The notes under the pieces are model-generated. The model made no database searches, was not told the origin of the DNA, and saw only the letters and a program-made list of their open reading frames with translations. Shown piece by piece: positions 1-7,969 of a stretch of 64,000 nucleotides of DNA. The DNA is from Actinomycetales bacterium. Lineage in GTDB: Bacteria > Actinomycetota > Actinomycetes > S36-B12. The stretch's first letter is position 1, and the number at the start of each line of letters is the position of its first letter. The stretch is from the NCBI GenBank assembly GCA_016125355.1, contig WGLX01000003.1, positions 119,123-183,122 of the forward strand. The letters are read 5' to 3'. Both the position numbers and the translations under genes were made by a program.

Positions 1-23
1 CCACCAGCCGAAGGAGCTGCGGC

Positions 24-806
24 ATGACCCACCCGACCCACGCCCACACCGACACCAGCTGGCCGCGCGATGTCCTCACATTGTCGATCGACATCGGCGG
101 CAGCGGACTGAAGGCATCCATCGTGAGCGCGCAGGGGGTGATGGTCACGGACCGCGTCCGTGTCGACACCCCGTATCCCTGCCCTCCCGACCTGCTCGTC
201 ACTACCGTCGCCGACCTCGTGAAGCCCCTGCTCGACGTGCACCGGGTTTCCGTGGGATTCCCCGGTCTCGTCCGCCACGGACATGTCATCGAGGTGCCGT
301 CGTTGTCCCGCCGCGAGTACGGCGGCGATCGCGATGACGAACTGGCGGCGGAATGGCACGGATTCGATCTCGCGCATGCCCTGGCACAGCGCTTCCAGCG
401 TCCCACGAAGGTCGTCAACGACGCAGACATGCAGGGCTGTGCCGTCGTCACCGGCGAGGGCCTGGAGTTCGTCATCACGCTCGGGACCGGAGTCGGTACC
501 GCCCTGTTCAATGACGGCACCCTGCTGCCTCACCTCGAACTCTCCCACGGGCCATTCAAGGACGGCCAGACCTACGACATCGCCCTGGGCAATGCCCAGC
601 GGAAGGAGATCGGCAACCCCCGCTGGATCAAGCGGGTCCGCAAGGCGATCCAGGCGTTCGACGACATGCTGTTCTTCGACCGGCTCTACGTGGGTGGGGG
701 CAATGCGAAGCACCTGTCGCCGGAGGATGTCGGGCACAAGGGCGAGATCGTGCCCAACACCTCGGGCATCCTCGGCGGTGTCCGCGTGTGGGATCTCGAG
801 GCCTAG
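24..806 (+). CDS. ppgK: Polyphosphate glucokinase (ROK family)
   Basis: Phosphorylates glucose in the cytoplasm, probably using polyphosphate (or ATP) as donor. The 260-residue protein has the ROK phosphate-binding motif DIGGSGLK at residues 23-30, the catalytic aspartate in VNDAD (N132, D133) and the second phosphate loop LGTGVGTAL from about 153. These match the actinobacterial PPGK branch, and the length is usual for it. The ATG is preceded by AAGGAG at 11-16. The gene stands alone, followed by a divergently unrelated MarR gene on the same strand. The use of polyphosphate rather than ATP is inferred from the family. Confidence 0.9.
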   Translation: MTHPTHAHTDTSWPRDVLTLSIDIGGSGLKASIVSAQGVMVTDRVRVDTPYPCPPDLLVTTVADLVKPLLDVHRVSVGFPGLVRHGHVIEVPSLSRREYGGDRDDELAAEWHGFDLAHALAQRFQRPTKVVNDADMQGCAVVTGEGLEFVITLGTGVGTALFNDGTLLPHLELSHGPFKDGQTYDIALGNAQRKEIGNPRWIKRVRKAIQAFDDMLFFDRLYVGGGNAKHLSPEDVGHKGEIVPNTSGILGGVRVWDLEA

Positions 807-816
807 CCGGAATCGT

Positions 817-850
817 ACGAGTTTCAACTATTTCCGCTATACTCGTCGGC
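817..850 (+). promoter_or_regulatory. Leaderless promoter and inverted repeat before MarR gene
   Basis: A perfect -10 box TATACT lies at 838-843, 7 nt before the ATG at 851, so the transcript probably starts at the start codon. ACGAGT at 817-822 and ACTCGT at 841-846 form an inverted repeat that overlaps the -10 box, a plausible autoregulatory MarR operator. There is no Shine-Dalgarno sequence. Confidence 0.55.
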
Positions 851-1303
851 ATGACCCGGTGGCTGACGGAGGACGAGCAGCGCTCTTGGCGTGCCTGGCT
901 CTCCGCGTCGACCCTCCTGTACGACCGACTCAATCGGGAACTGCAGGCACAGCACGGGCTCACGATGGCGGACTACGAGATCCTCGTCCGCCTGTCGGAG
1001 TCTCCGGATCGTCGCATGCGCATGAGCGACCTCGCCGAGGTGACCCTCTCCTCACGCAGCAGGCTCTCCCACCAGATCGACCGCATGGTCAAGGCCGGTC
1101 TCGTCGAGCGCCAGCAGTGCGAGGCGGACCGTCGGGGAGCCTTCGCCGTCCTGACCGAGACCGGCTGGACCACTCTCGTAGCCGCCGCACCCGACCATGT
1201 CGAGGGCGTCCGCACCCACCTGGTCGATCAGCTCTCCGCGCGCGAGTTCGCCGCACTCGGAGCTTCCTGTCGCAAGATCGCCGATCCCCTCGAGGAGGAA
1301 TAG
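851..1303 (+). CDS. MarR family transcriptional regulator
   Basis: A 150-residue winged-helix DNA-binding protein. The central part (LTMADYEILVRL, then MRMSDLAEVTL, SRSRLSHQIDRMVKAGLVER and a wing with DRRGAFAVLTETG) is a typical MarR fold. MarR proteins bind palindromic operators as dimers and are usually released by small phenolic ligands. I chose the ATG at 851 rather than upstream in-frame starts because the -10 box ends 7 nt before it and the MTRWL start fits the usual family length. The regulated genes are not evident; the gene next to it is ppgK. Ligand unknown. Confidence 0.88.
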   Translation: MTRWLTEDEQRSWRAWLSASTLLYDRLNRELQAQHGLTMADYEILVRLSESPDRRMRMSDLAEVTLSSRSRLSHQIDRMVKAGLVERQQCEADRRGAFAVLTETGWTTLVAAAPDHVEGVRTHLVDQLSAREFAALGASCRKIADPLEEE

Positions 1304-1372
1304 CCGGATACATCCGGTTCGCGCCTCCTCGCGACACGCGTCCGCGTCCGTGGCGCATGTGGCTGGTGGTGC

Positions 1373-1384
1373 TAGCGTCCGAGC
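1373..1384 (+). promoter_or_regulatory. Leaderless promoter -10 box
   Basis: TAGCGT at 1373-1378 is followed by 6 nt and then the ATG at 1385. The spacing is identical to several other genes in this window and implies a leaderless mRNA. Confidence 0.45.
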
Positions 1385-1582
1385 ATGGTGCAGGAGAGCA
1401 CATCTCCCGTCGGCCGGCCGGCTCAGGCTGCTGCGGACGAGCAGCCACCGACCCCTGACCGATTCACGGACGAGGAGATCGACGCGCTCGAGGAGCTCGC
1501 GCGGTTCGAGACCGAGCATCGCCGCATCCTCGCGATGCAGTCGCTGTACTACCGCCGCCACGGCGCCCGCGACGTCGGCTGA
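1385..1582 (+). CDS. Small acidic hypothetical protein
   Basis: A 65-residue protein that I do not recognise. It has a Pro/Ala-rich N-terminus and then an amphipathic, probably helical stretch (residues 26-60, rich in Glu, Leu and Arg, ending YYRRHGARDVG). No signal peptide or membrane segment is visible. Support for its being a gene comes from actinobacterial codon bias in this frame and from the TAGCGT box exactly 6 nt upstream. No partner gene suggests a role. Confidence 0.5.
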   Translation: MVQESTSPVGRPAQAAADEQPPTPDRFTDEEIDALEELARFETEHRRILAMQSLYYRRHGARDVG

Positions 1583-1758
1583 CTCCCGGTCGCCTCACCC
1601 CAGTTCGTCCCGCACGCTGCGTCACGTCCGCCGGCTTGTCCGGCCACGCACGGTCACCAACGTGGCGTAAATGGACGATGAGGACCGTCCTCCCCCACGG
1701 CACCCTCGACCTCACCTGCTCGCGACAGCACGCGAGTCGAGGAGAACAGGGAGGGCAC

Positions 1759-2307
1759 ATGAACCGACGCGCCTGGGGTGCCGCCGTGCTGGCGCTGACC
1801 ACGGCGGCCGCCACCGCCATCGCCGGAGCCGGACCTGCGAACGCCGGGCAGACCTGGCACCAGTCGACGGTCCGCGCCGACCCCAACGGGGGCTGCCCCG
1901 AAAGCACCGCCGCTGAGCTCGCACAGGGCTGGACTCCGTGGACCCCGTCCTACGAGAGCTGGCCCAACAATGGGCAGGGCGGCTGGACCTGCACCCGGTA
2001 CATCAACTGGGCCTACGACCCCCTGCCCGGCAGCCCGTCGCCGGCCACCGTCAACTGCGTGCTTCTCAGCAGCTCCGCGTCGTGGTACGTGAACTTCGGC
2101 GACGGTGTGCTCCTTCGCCAGGGGTCCCCGGTGTGGTCCAACAACGCCTGCAGCGTTCCCGACCCCGAGGTCACGGGTACCGGCTTCACCATGGTCATCG
2201 CTGGGACCTTCGAAGACGCGGACGGCATGTGCTCAGGACTTCTGGGCGCGAACAACGCTCGCAGCTCCTGGGATGGGGACGCCAACCTTTGGCTGTGCAA
2301 CCTGTGA
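1759..2307 (+). CDS. Secreted cysteine-rich hypothetical protein
   Basis: A 182-residue exported protein of unknown function. Residues 1-30 form a classical signal peptide (MNRR, a hydrophobic Ala/Leu core, then ANA before GQTW). The mature part has six cysteines spread through it (for example in PNGGC, GWTC, DGMC and LWLC), which suggests three disulfides outside the cell, and it is rich in Trp, Gly, Ser and Asn. The start at 1759 is set by the purine-rich ribosome-binding site GGGAGGG just before it and by the signal peptide; the longer in-frame extension lacks either. A strong hairpin follows the stop. Confidence 0.75.
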   Translation: MNRRAWGAAVLALTTAAATAIAGAGPANAGQTWHQSTVRADPNGGCPESTAAELAQGWTPWTPSYESWPNNGQGGWTCTRYINWAYDPLPGSPSPATVNCVLLSSSASWYVNFGDGVLLRQGSPVWSNNACSVPDPEVTGTGFTMVIAGTFEDADGMCSGLLGANNARSSWDGDANLWLCNL

Positions 2308-2321
2308 CCTGGCGGTGACAT

Positions 2322-2370
2322 CCCCCGCCGCCGGCGTCCCCCACGGGGGTGGGGACGCCGGGGGCGGGGG
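2322..2370. terminator. Bidirectional GC-rich terminator hairpin
   Basis: CCCCCGCCGCCGGCGTCCCC and GGGGACGCCGGGGGCGGGGG form an imperfect stem of about 20 bp with a short loop. It lies between the convergent secreted-protein gene and rnpB, so it can end both transcripts. No clear T-tract is present, as is common in high-GC actinomycetes. Confidence 0.7.
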
Positions 2371-2745
2371 ACGAGCCAGCCTGTAAGCCGGATTCTGTGA
2401 CCCGCCGAGGCGGGCCGGTGATCATCCATCTGCGACCACTGTTGCCAGTGGCCTGGTGCGGTCTACCCGCAGGCTTCGAGCGGGCCGCTCGCCTGCGCAG
2501 GCTGGTTGCCCAGCCCTCCTGACCTTGCTCCGGGTGGGGTTTACCGAGCCGCCGCAGTCACCTGCGACGCTGGTGGTCTCTTACACCACCGTTTCACCCT
2601 TACCGCGATTGCTCGCGGCGGTCTGCTTTCTGTGGCACTGTCCCGCGGGTCACCCCGGGTGGGCGTTACCCACCACCCTGCCCTGTGGAGTCCGGACTTT
2701 CCTCGACGCTTTCGCGCCGCGATCACCCGGCTGGCTCGTCCGGCG
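2370..2745 (-). ncRNA. rnpB: RNase P RNA, bacterial type A
   Basis: The RNA component of RNase P, which processes the 5' end of tRNAs. Read on the minus strand, the conserved core is plain: the 5' half of P4 (GAGGAAAGTCCGGACTCC, near 2689-2707), the AGGGTGAAACGGTG segment near 2590-2610, and the 3' part ACAGAATCCGGCTTACAG near 2377-2398 ending in GGCTGGCTCGT. The 5' end GACGAGCCAGCC pairs with the 3' end GGCTGGCTCGT to form P1. The 5' boundary nearly touches the stop codon of the methyltransferase gene on the same strand. Ends are accurate to a few bases. Confidence 0.95.
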
Positions 2746-3609
2746 TCAGCGTACCTTCTCCGCCACCAGACTGAACAGCACCGGCAGCGGGTCCGGTTCC
2801 CGACCGTCGACGCCTGACCCGATCCGCCAGCGGAACAATCCGTCCTCCTCCTGGGTGAGGAAATCGCCCCGCGGGTCGAAGGGCGCGTCGACGTGCTCGA
2901 CGAGTGACACGATGTCGAGCCCTGCGCGGATGGCCGCGGTGACGACCTCACCGATGGACCACGCGTACTGGTCCACGGTCCAGGGAATGTCGGCCTCCGG
3001 ATTCGCGTACGAGCCGGTCCCCGAGTAGGTCCGTCGGCCATCGTTCACGTAGGGGAAGTCGATCACCAGGGGCGAGCGCGTGTCCGGCATGCACAGCAGC
3101 GGGTGCAGTTCGACGAGGGCCAGCCGCCCGCCGTCGCGGAGCAGCGCTGCCGCCCCGTCCATCCACGCATCCAGGTCCGCGATCCAGCCCAGCACGCCGA
3201 CCGAGGCGTAGACGACATCGAACCGACCGTGGAACTCGGCGAACTCCTCCTCGCGGATCCGCTGACTGTCGGCCTCCACGGTCCGCACGGCCAGCTCGCA
3301 GCGGCGTGCAAGGTCGTCCAGGCGAGTCAGTGCCGTCGGCGAGAAGTCGAACGCCGTCACATCGGCGCCCATGCGGGCAAGGGCGATGGTCTCCATGCCG
3401 ACGTGGGACTGCACGTGGGCCAGCCGCCGGCCGCCCAGCCCATCCGGTGCGGCAAGCGCGACGACATCGAGCTCCGGTCCGCGCAGCGGTCTCCTGCCCG
3501 CCACCACCGCATCGAAGTCGTAGATCGCGTCCGCCCCGGTCCCATGGAACCGGGCGAGATCCTCCCAGTGCGTCCAGTTGCCCGACGAGGCCATCCCCGA
3601 GTCGGCCAT
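2746..3609 (-). CDS. Class I SAM-dependent methyltransferase
   Basis: A 287-residue cytoplasmic methyltransferase of unknown substrate. The Rossmann core is recognisable: motif I is degenerate (LAHVQSHVGMETIALARMGADVTAFDFSP, about residues 62-91), an acidic residue ends strand 2 (FDFS), and motif IV is FDVVYASVGVLGW near 128-140. The ATG has GGAGGAGGG just upstream. The stop codon abuts the 5' end of rnpB, so the two may be co-transcribed or the rnpB promoter lies inside the 3' end of this gene. Small-molecule methylation is likely, but no substrate can be named. Confidence 0.82.
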   Translation of the reverse strand: MADSGMASSGNWTHWEDLARFHGTGADAIYDFDAVVAGRRPLRGPELDVVALAAPDGLGGRRLAHVQSHVGMETIALARMGADVTAFDFSPTALTRLDDLARRCELAVRTVEADSQRIREEEFAEFHGRFDVVYASVGVLGWIADLDAWMDGAAALLRDGGRLALVELHPLLCMPDTRSPLVIDFPYVNDGRRTYSGTGSYANPEADIPWTVDQYAWSIGEVVTAAIRAGLDIVSLVEHVDAPFDPRGDFLTQEEDGLFRWRIGSGVDGREPDPLPVLFSLVAEKVR

Positions 3610-3623
3610 GTGCCCTCCTCCGC

Positions 3624-3635
3624 TAGCGTCACCGC
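3624..3635 (+). promoter_or_regulatory. Leaderless promoter -10 box of yaaA
   Basis: TAGCGT at 3624-3629, then 6 nt, then the GTG start at 3636. It sits in the short divergent spacer with the methyltransferase gene. Confidence 0.5.
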
Positions 3636-4412
3636 GTGCTCATCCTGCTCCCCCCCAGTGAGGGGAAGTCCAGCCCGGTCTGCGGTCCCCGACTCGACCT
3701 GACGTCACTGTCCTTCCCGTCGCTCACGCCGTCGCGGCGCACCGCCCTCGGAGCACTCACCAGACTGTGCCGCGCGGATGTCGATGAGGCGGCCGCCGTC
3801 CTCGGCCTCGGCCCGACCCAGCGCGGCGAGGTGGGCGTGAACGCGCGGCTGCGCCGGGAGCCCTGCGCGCCGGCCATCGAGGTGTACACCGGCGTGCTGT
3901 ACGAGGCTCTGGACGCGAGCTCGCTGAGCCCCCGCGCGCGCCTGCGGCTCGATGACAGCGTCGCCATCTCCTCCGCGCTCTGGGGCCTGGTGCGGACCAC
4001 GGACCTCATCCCCGCCTACCGGCTCAGCGGATCGGTACGACTCCCGCGGATCGGTGCCCTGTCGACCGTCTGGCGTGACCCGATCGGGGCGGTGCTCACG
4101 GATGCGGACGGGCTGCTGCTCGACCTCCGCTCATCGGCCTATGCGTCCTTGGGCCCCGTACCGCGCTCGGCGGCGTCACGGTCCGCCACCGTCCGCGTCC
4201 TGACCGAGCGGGACGGCAGGCGGACGGTCGTCAGCCACAGCAACAAGGCCACGAAGGGCCACATCGTGCGCGCACTGGTCAAGGCCCGTCGCTCTCCCCA
4301 AGACGTCGACGACCTGGCCCACGAGCTCGTACGCGCAGGCTTCCGGGTCGAGATCGCCGCCGGAAAGCCGCGATCCCCCGTCACGCTGGACGTCATCCTC
4401 GCGTCCTCGTGA
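3636..4412 (+). CDS. yaaA: YaaA family peroxide-stress protein (DUF328)
   Basis: A 258-residue member of the YaaA/DUF328 family, whose E. coli member lowers free iron and limits DNA damage during peroxide stress. The family signature PPSEGK is at residues 6-11 and later conserved parts (YTGVLYEALD, ISSALWGLV, IPAYRLS) are in the expected order. The C-terminal section contains KATKGHIVRAL and a DLAHELVRAGFRVE stretch as in homologues. The GTG start lies 6 nt after a TAGCGT box, so translation is probably leaderless. Function is inferred from the family. Confidence 0.88.
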   Translation: MLILLPPSEGKSSPVCGPRLDLTSLSFPSLTPSRRTALGALTRLCRADVDEAAAVLGLGPTQRGEVGVNARLRREPCAPAIEVYTGVLYEALDASSLSPRARLRLDDSVAISSALWGLVRTTDLIPAYRLSGSVRLPRIGALSTVWRDPIGAVLTDADGLLLDLRSSAYASLGPVPRSAASRSATVRVLTERDGRRTVVSHSNKATKGHIVRALVKARRSPQDVDDLAHELVRAGFRVEIAAGKPRSPVTLDVILASS

Positions 4413-4428
4413 CGGCGTAGCCAGCCGC

Positions 4429-5646
4429 TCAGACGCCGCGCGGGGTCACGACATCACGCAGGTGGGCGGCCTCCGCGAAGCTGAACATCGACGAGTGCCC
4501 GTCGGGGAACCAGGCGAGGGAGGTGAGCGAGCAGGGAGGCAGTTCCATGCGGTACAGGCTGGTCAGCGGAGCGCCCACCGCGTCACCCACGAGGACCTTG
4601 ATCGGCGTCACGTGCGCGACGATCAGCAGGCGCTCTCCCGGGTATCGCGCGACGACGCGATCCCGTGCGCGCAGCACCCGCTCCTGGCATTGCCGGAACG
4701 ACTCGCCCCCCGGGGGTGCGACATCGGTCGACGCCAGCCACTCCTCCAGCTCAACGGGCCAGCGGTCACGCACCTCGATGAATGTGTGGCTGTCCCACTC
4801 CCCGAAGGCACACTCGGCGAAGTCCTGCTCGATCTCGATGGGCAGCCCCAGGGCATCCGAGATCGCCTGGGCGGTCTGCCGCGTACGCAGGAGGGGCGAG
4901 GAGATGATGCGCTGGATGTCCCCGCGCTCGGCGAGTTCCGCTGCTGCCGCAGCGGCCTGTTCCTCGCCGATGGGGGCGAGCGGCGCGTCGAATCCACCGC
5001 GCCCGCTGAACCTCTTCTCGAGGCTGAGCTCGGTGGCGCCGTGCCGCACCAGCAGCGTGTGCGTCGGCGCCGCCAGATCGGCCCACCCGACCATGACGTT
5101 GACCGGCTTGCCGCTGGTCGCCTGCTCTTCCGCCACGGCCCGTGTGCGCTCGACGTCGATGCTGCCGACGACATCCTCGGCGAGGGCGTCCTCCTGCGGC
5201 ATCCCGTCGAGGCGCAGGATGTGGGTGCTTCCGCCGCCCAGGGCGGTGTCGATCATCTCGTTGACGAGTCGGTCGGCCAGGGCGTTCTGCGATCGCGGCA
5301 CCCACGTGTAGGTGACGTGTCCAGGCGGGTAGACGTCTCGGGCACGCCGCGCCAGATCGCGCATATCGGGATGCTTGATCTGCCAGCGCCCGCTCATCTG
5401 CTCGACGACCAGTTTGGAGTCCAGCCGCATCTCCACGTTAGCCTCGGGATCGACCTCGTACGCGTGCTCCAGCCCGGCGATCGCGCCCCGGTACTCGGCC
5501 ACGTTGTTGCTCACCTCGCCGAGGTAGCCGGCGAGCTCGGCGAGGACGACGCCGGTGACAGCATCGCGGACAACCGCACCGTACGCGGCCGGACCCGGAT
5601 TCCCGCGGGAGCCACCGTCGGCCTCCACGATCAGTGAGCGAGGCAT
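4429..5646 (-). CDS. Bifunctional RNase HI / acid phosphatase (phosphoglycerate mutase-like)
   Basis: A 405-residue two-domain protein of a type known in actinobacteria (for example Rv2228c). Residues 1-135 are an RNase H domain: LIVEADGGSRGNPGPAAYG with catalytic Asp, NNVAEYRGAIAGLE with Glu, and a later Asp in LDSKLVVEQM. Residues from about 195 are a histidine-phosphatase domain with LLVRHGATE (catalytic His) and LLIVAHVTPIK. It should cut RNA in RNA:DNA hybrids and dephosphorylate a small metabolite such as alpha-ribazole phosphate. The start MPRSLIVEAD at 5646 is set by the domain edge. It lies just 3' of the zinc-ribbon gene in a three-gene operon. Confidence 0.9.
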   Translation of the reverse strand: MPRSLIVEADGGSRGNPGPAAYGAVVRDAVTGVVLAELAGYLGEVSNNVAEYRGAIAGLEHAYEVDPEANVEMRLDSKLVVEQMSGRWQIKHPDMRDLARRARDVYPPGHVTYTWVPRSQNALADRLVNEMIDTALGGGSTHILRLDGMPQEDALAEDVVGSIDVERTRAVAEEQATSGKPVNVMVGWADLAAPTHTLLVRHGATELSLEKRFSGRGGFDAPLAPIGEEQAAAAAAELAERGDIQRIISSPLLRTRQTAQAISDALGLPIEIEQDFAECAFGEWDSHTFIEVRDRWPVELEEWLASTDVAPPGGESFRQCQERVLRARDRVVARYPGERLLIVAHVTPIKVLVGDAVGAPLTSLYRMELPPCSLTSLAWFPDGHSSMFSFAEAAHLRDVVTPRGV

Positions 5647-5650
5647 CGAC

Positions 5651-6394
5651 CTACAGGCCCGATTCCGGGGTGCGCACGAGGATGCGTCGGCACTCCTCGC
5701 AGCGGATGACCTCGTCCGCTGCGGCGTTGCGCAGGTCCTCGATCTCCGTCGGCGGAAGGGCGAGGCGGCAGCCCTGGCACGTGCCCCGATGGAGGGGGGC
5801 CGCGCCGACACCCCCGTGGTCCGTGCGGATCTTCTCGTACAGCGCCAGTAGGTCCGCGGGGATCTCGGCCGCAATCACGTCGCGCTGCTCGCGCACGAGC
5901 CGGGCCTCCGCCTCCAGCGCCGACCGCTGCTCGTGCACGCTGGTCGCCAGCGTCTCGCGCTCCGCGGCGAGCTCGTCCCGCTGGGCCGTGAGCTGCTTGG
6001 CCGCGGCGCGGGCGCCTTCGACGCGCTCCATGATCTCCAACTCGATGTCCTCGAGATCGGACTGCCTGCGTGCCAGCGAGTCCAGCTCGGTCTGGATCGA
6101 CTGCAGCTGCTTGGGATCGCCGATCGTTCCGGAGTCGAGGAGAGTGCGGTCGCGGGCCATCCGATCGAGCACCTGCTGCACGTCCTGGTCCGCGCGGGCC
6201 TGGTCGCGCTCCAGGTCGCTGAGGATCGTCTCGGCCGCGACGGCCTCGTCGCGTACACGCGCGAGTCGAGTCTCGAGCTCGGACAGCCGTGACGCGTCAG
6301 GAAGGTTGTCGGCGCGATGCTTCACCTGAGTCAGCCGCGTGTCCTCGTCCTGGAGGTCGAGAAGGCGGAGCTGTGCGGCGGGGTCGGCTTTCAC
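5651..6394 (-). CDS. Coiled-coil zinc-ribbon protein (CT398/DUF164 type)
   Basis: A 247-residue protein with a long coiled coil (about residues 5-180, rich in Glu, Arg, Leu and Gln heptads) and a C-terminal zinc ribbon with CQGC near residue 208 and CEEC near 232. Homologues (Rv2229c) are nucleic-acid-associated proteins of unclear role, commonly encoded between Nif3 and the RNase H fusion, as here. The GTG start at 6394 has AGGGAG upstream and overlaps the Nif3 stop by 4 nt (GTGA), showing translational coupling. The gap to the RNase H gene is only 4 nt. Confidence 0.88.
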   Translation of the reverse strand: MKADPAAQLRLLDLQDEDTRLTQVKHRADNLPDASRLSELETRLARVRDEAVAAETILSDLERDQARADQDVQQVLDRMARDRTLLDSGTIGDPKQLQSIQTELDSLARRQSDLEDIELEIMERVEGARAAAKQLTAQRDELAAERETLATSVHEQRSALEAEARLVREQRDVIAAEIPADLLALYEKIRTDHGGVGAAPLHRGTCQGCRLALPPTEIEDLRNAAADEVIRCEECRRILVRTPESGL

Positions 6395-7221
6395 CGTGTG
6401 CTCCCTAGGTGAAGCGACCAGGGGTCGGTCGGGATGGTGGACACATGGACCTCCACCGTACTGCCGCGCTGCGTGGCGTCCGCGCGCAGCGCCTCGGCCG
6501 CCGCGGCCAGCCACGGCCACTCGCTCGCCCAGTGGGAGACGTCGATCAGCCCGCAGCCGCCGTCCATGAGGTGGTCCTGGGCACGATGGTGTCGCAGGTC
6601 CGCGGTCACATACGCGTCCGCCAGGCGCGCCGCATCGGCGAGGTACGCATCCCCAGATCCCCCGCACACGGCCACGGTGCGAACGACACGATCCAGATCC
6701 CCGGCGACTCGCACGCCGTGGTGCGTGGGCGGCAGGGCGGCGGCCACCTGCTCGCCCAGGCGCCGCAGCGGGATCGGACGGGTCAGCTCGCCCACCCGGC
6801 CGGTGCCCAGGCCCGAATCTCCGGCCAGTGGCACGAGCGGCCTGAGGTCGTGGATCCCGAGCGCCGCGGCCAGGGCGTCGGACACGCCCCGCATGCCGTG
6901 GTCGGCGCTGGTGTGCACGTTCATCAGCGCGATCCCCCGCCTGATCAGCTCATGGACAACCTTCCCCTTGTGATCTGTCGCCGCCACCGAGTGAACGCCG
7001 CGCAGGAGCAGCGGGTGATGAGTGATGATCATGTCCGCGTCCATCGCGATCGCCTCGTCCACGACCGTCATGACCGGGTCCACGGCGAACAGCACCGTCT
7101 CGACCGGCTGCGAAGGATCGCCGCAGGTGAGTCCGTTGGTGTCCCACTCGGCTGCGATCCGCGTCGGATAGCGGGACTCGATGAAGGCGACGACGTCGGT
7201 GACCGTCGAGGGAGTGGACAC
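6391..7221 (-). CDS. Nif3-like dinuclear metal center protein (YqfO family)
   Basis: A 276-residue Nif3/YqfO family protein. Members form hexameric toroids with a pair of metal ions per subunit; the exact reaction is unsettled although some are annotated as GTP cyclohydrolase. The metal-binding signature ITHHPLLLRG is at about residues 65-74 with a partner NVHTSAD near 102-108 and the C-terminal DVSHWASE. The GTG start follows a TAGCCT box with a 6-nt gap (7222-7233, minus strand) and has no Shine-Dalgarno sequence. It is the first gene of the Nif3 / zinc-ribbon / RNase H operon. Confidence 0.9.
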   Translation of the reverse strand: MSTPSTVTDVVAFIESRYPTRIAAEWDTNGLTCGDPSQPVETVLFAVDPVMTVVDEAIAMDADMIITHHPLLLRGVHSVAATDHKGKVVHELIRRGIALMNVHTSADHGMRGVSDALAAALGIHDLRPLVPLAGDSGLGTGRVGELTRPIPLRRLGEQVAAALPPTHHGVRVAGDLDRVVRTVAVCGGSGDAYLADAARLADAYVTADLRHHRAQDHLMDGGCGLIDVSHWASEWPWLAAAAEALRADATQRGSTVEVHVSTIPTDPWSLHLGSTR

Positions 7222-7233
7222 GGAAGGAGGCTA
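7222..7233 (-). promoter_or_regulatory. Leaderless promoter -10 box of the Nif3 operon
   Basis: On the minus strand TAGCCT (7233-7228) is followed by 6 nt and the GTG at 7221. The spacing matches the other leaderless genes here. Confidence 0.45.
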
Positions 7234-7360
7234 CCGGCGGCGGCCTTCGGGCGGCGCAGGAGTCACAGGAAACTCACAGGAACGCCACACGGAATCACCA
7301 GGGAGGCGGCCGACACTGCCCGTGTCGGGCAACACGGCCCGCGCGATCTCAGGAGGCAGC

Positions 7361-7888
7361 ATGAACCCGCGAAGCCGAATGGCCTCGGTGATGGTGATCG
7401 GCGTCACGACGTTGACGCTCGCAGGCATCGGAGCGGCTCCCGCTCAGGCCGACGACTCGACACCGAGGCCCTCCACCTCCGGGGCTTTCCAGCAGTTGCG
7501 CGATGTGCTCACCCGCGAGGAGTGGCAGGCCGTGAAGGCCGCCGTTCGCGCCGCGCATGAGGCGGCCGGCGACGAGGCGCGTTCTGGGGCGTTGGCCCCC
7601 CTCGTGGCCGGCGGCACGATCACGCAGGCAGAGGCCGATGCGATCGTTGCGGCGCAGCGCCGCCTCGGGGTGCGCGAGCTGTTCTTGTCGGGCGAGATCG
7701 ATCGCCAACAGGTGCGGGCGATCCGACAGGCCCTTCGCACCGCAACGCACCAGGAGCGCCAGGCCGTGCTCTCGTCCGCATTGTCCGGCCTGGTCTCCGA
7801 CGGCACCATCACCCAGGAGCAGTCGGACGCGATCCTGGCTGCGGCCCAGGACGGTCGGCTAGGCGGAGGGCGCCGGCACGCCGGCTGA
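7361..7888 (+). CDS. Secreted helical-repeat hypothetical protein
   Basis: A 175-residue exported protein. The start is fixed by AGGAGG at 7351-7356 and by a signal peptide (MNPRSRMASVMVIGVTTLTL, cleavage probably after AQA near residue 29). The mature part contains two related helical units, each ending in a GTITQ-x2-x2-DAI motif (GTITQAEADAI and GTITQEQSDAI), a pattern seen in small calcium-free EF-hand-like or SHOCT-like periplasmic proteins. It lies 80 bp upstream of a two-component system on the same strand and could be its target or sensor partner. The function is unknown. Confidence 0.72.
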   Translation: MNPRSRMASVMVIGVTTLTLAGIGAAPAQADDSTPRPSTSGAFQQLRDVLTREEWQAVKAAVRAAHEAAGDEARSGALAPLVAGGTITQAEADAIVAAQRRLGVRELFLSGEIDRQQVRAIRQALRTATHQERQAVLSSALSGLVSDGTITQEQSDAILAAAQDGRLGGGRRHAG

Positions 7889-7969
7889 TCCCGATGCGCG
7901 TGCGGCGATCGCGCCCCCGACGGTACGGTCGCCGTACGCGCCCTGCCCCTCGCCCGGACGGAGCTGTCG

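Noticed and set aside
2456-3028. Open frame of 190 residues over rnpB
   Set aside because: The region is clearly RNase P RNA.
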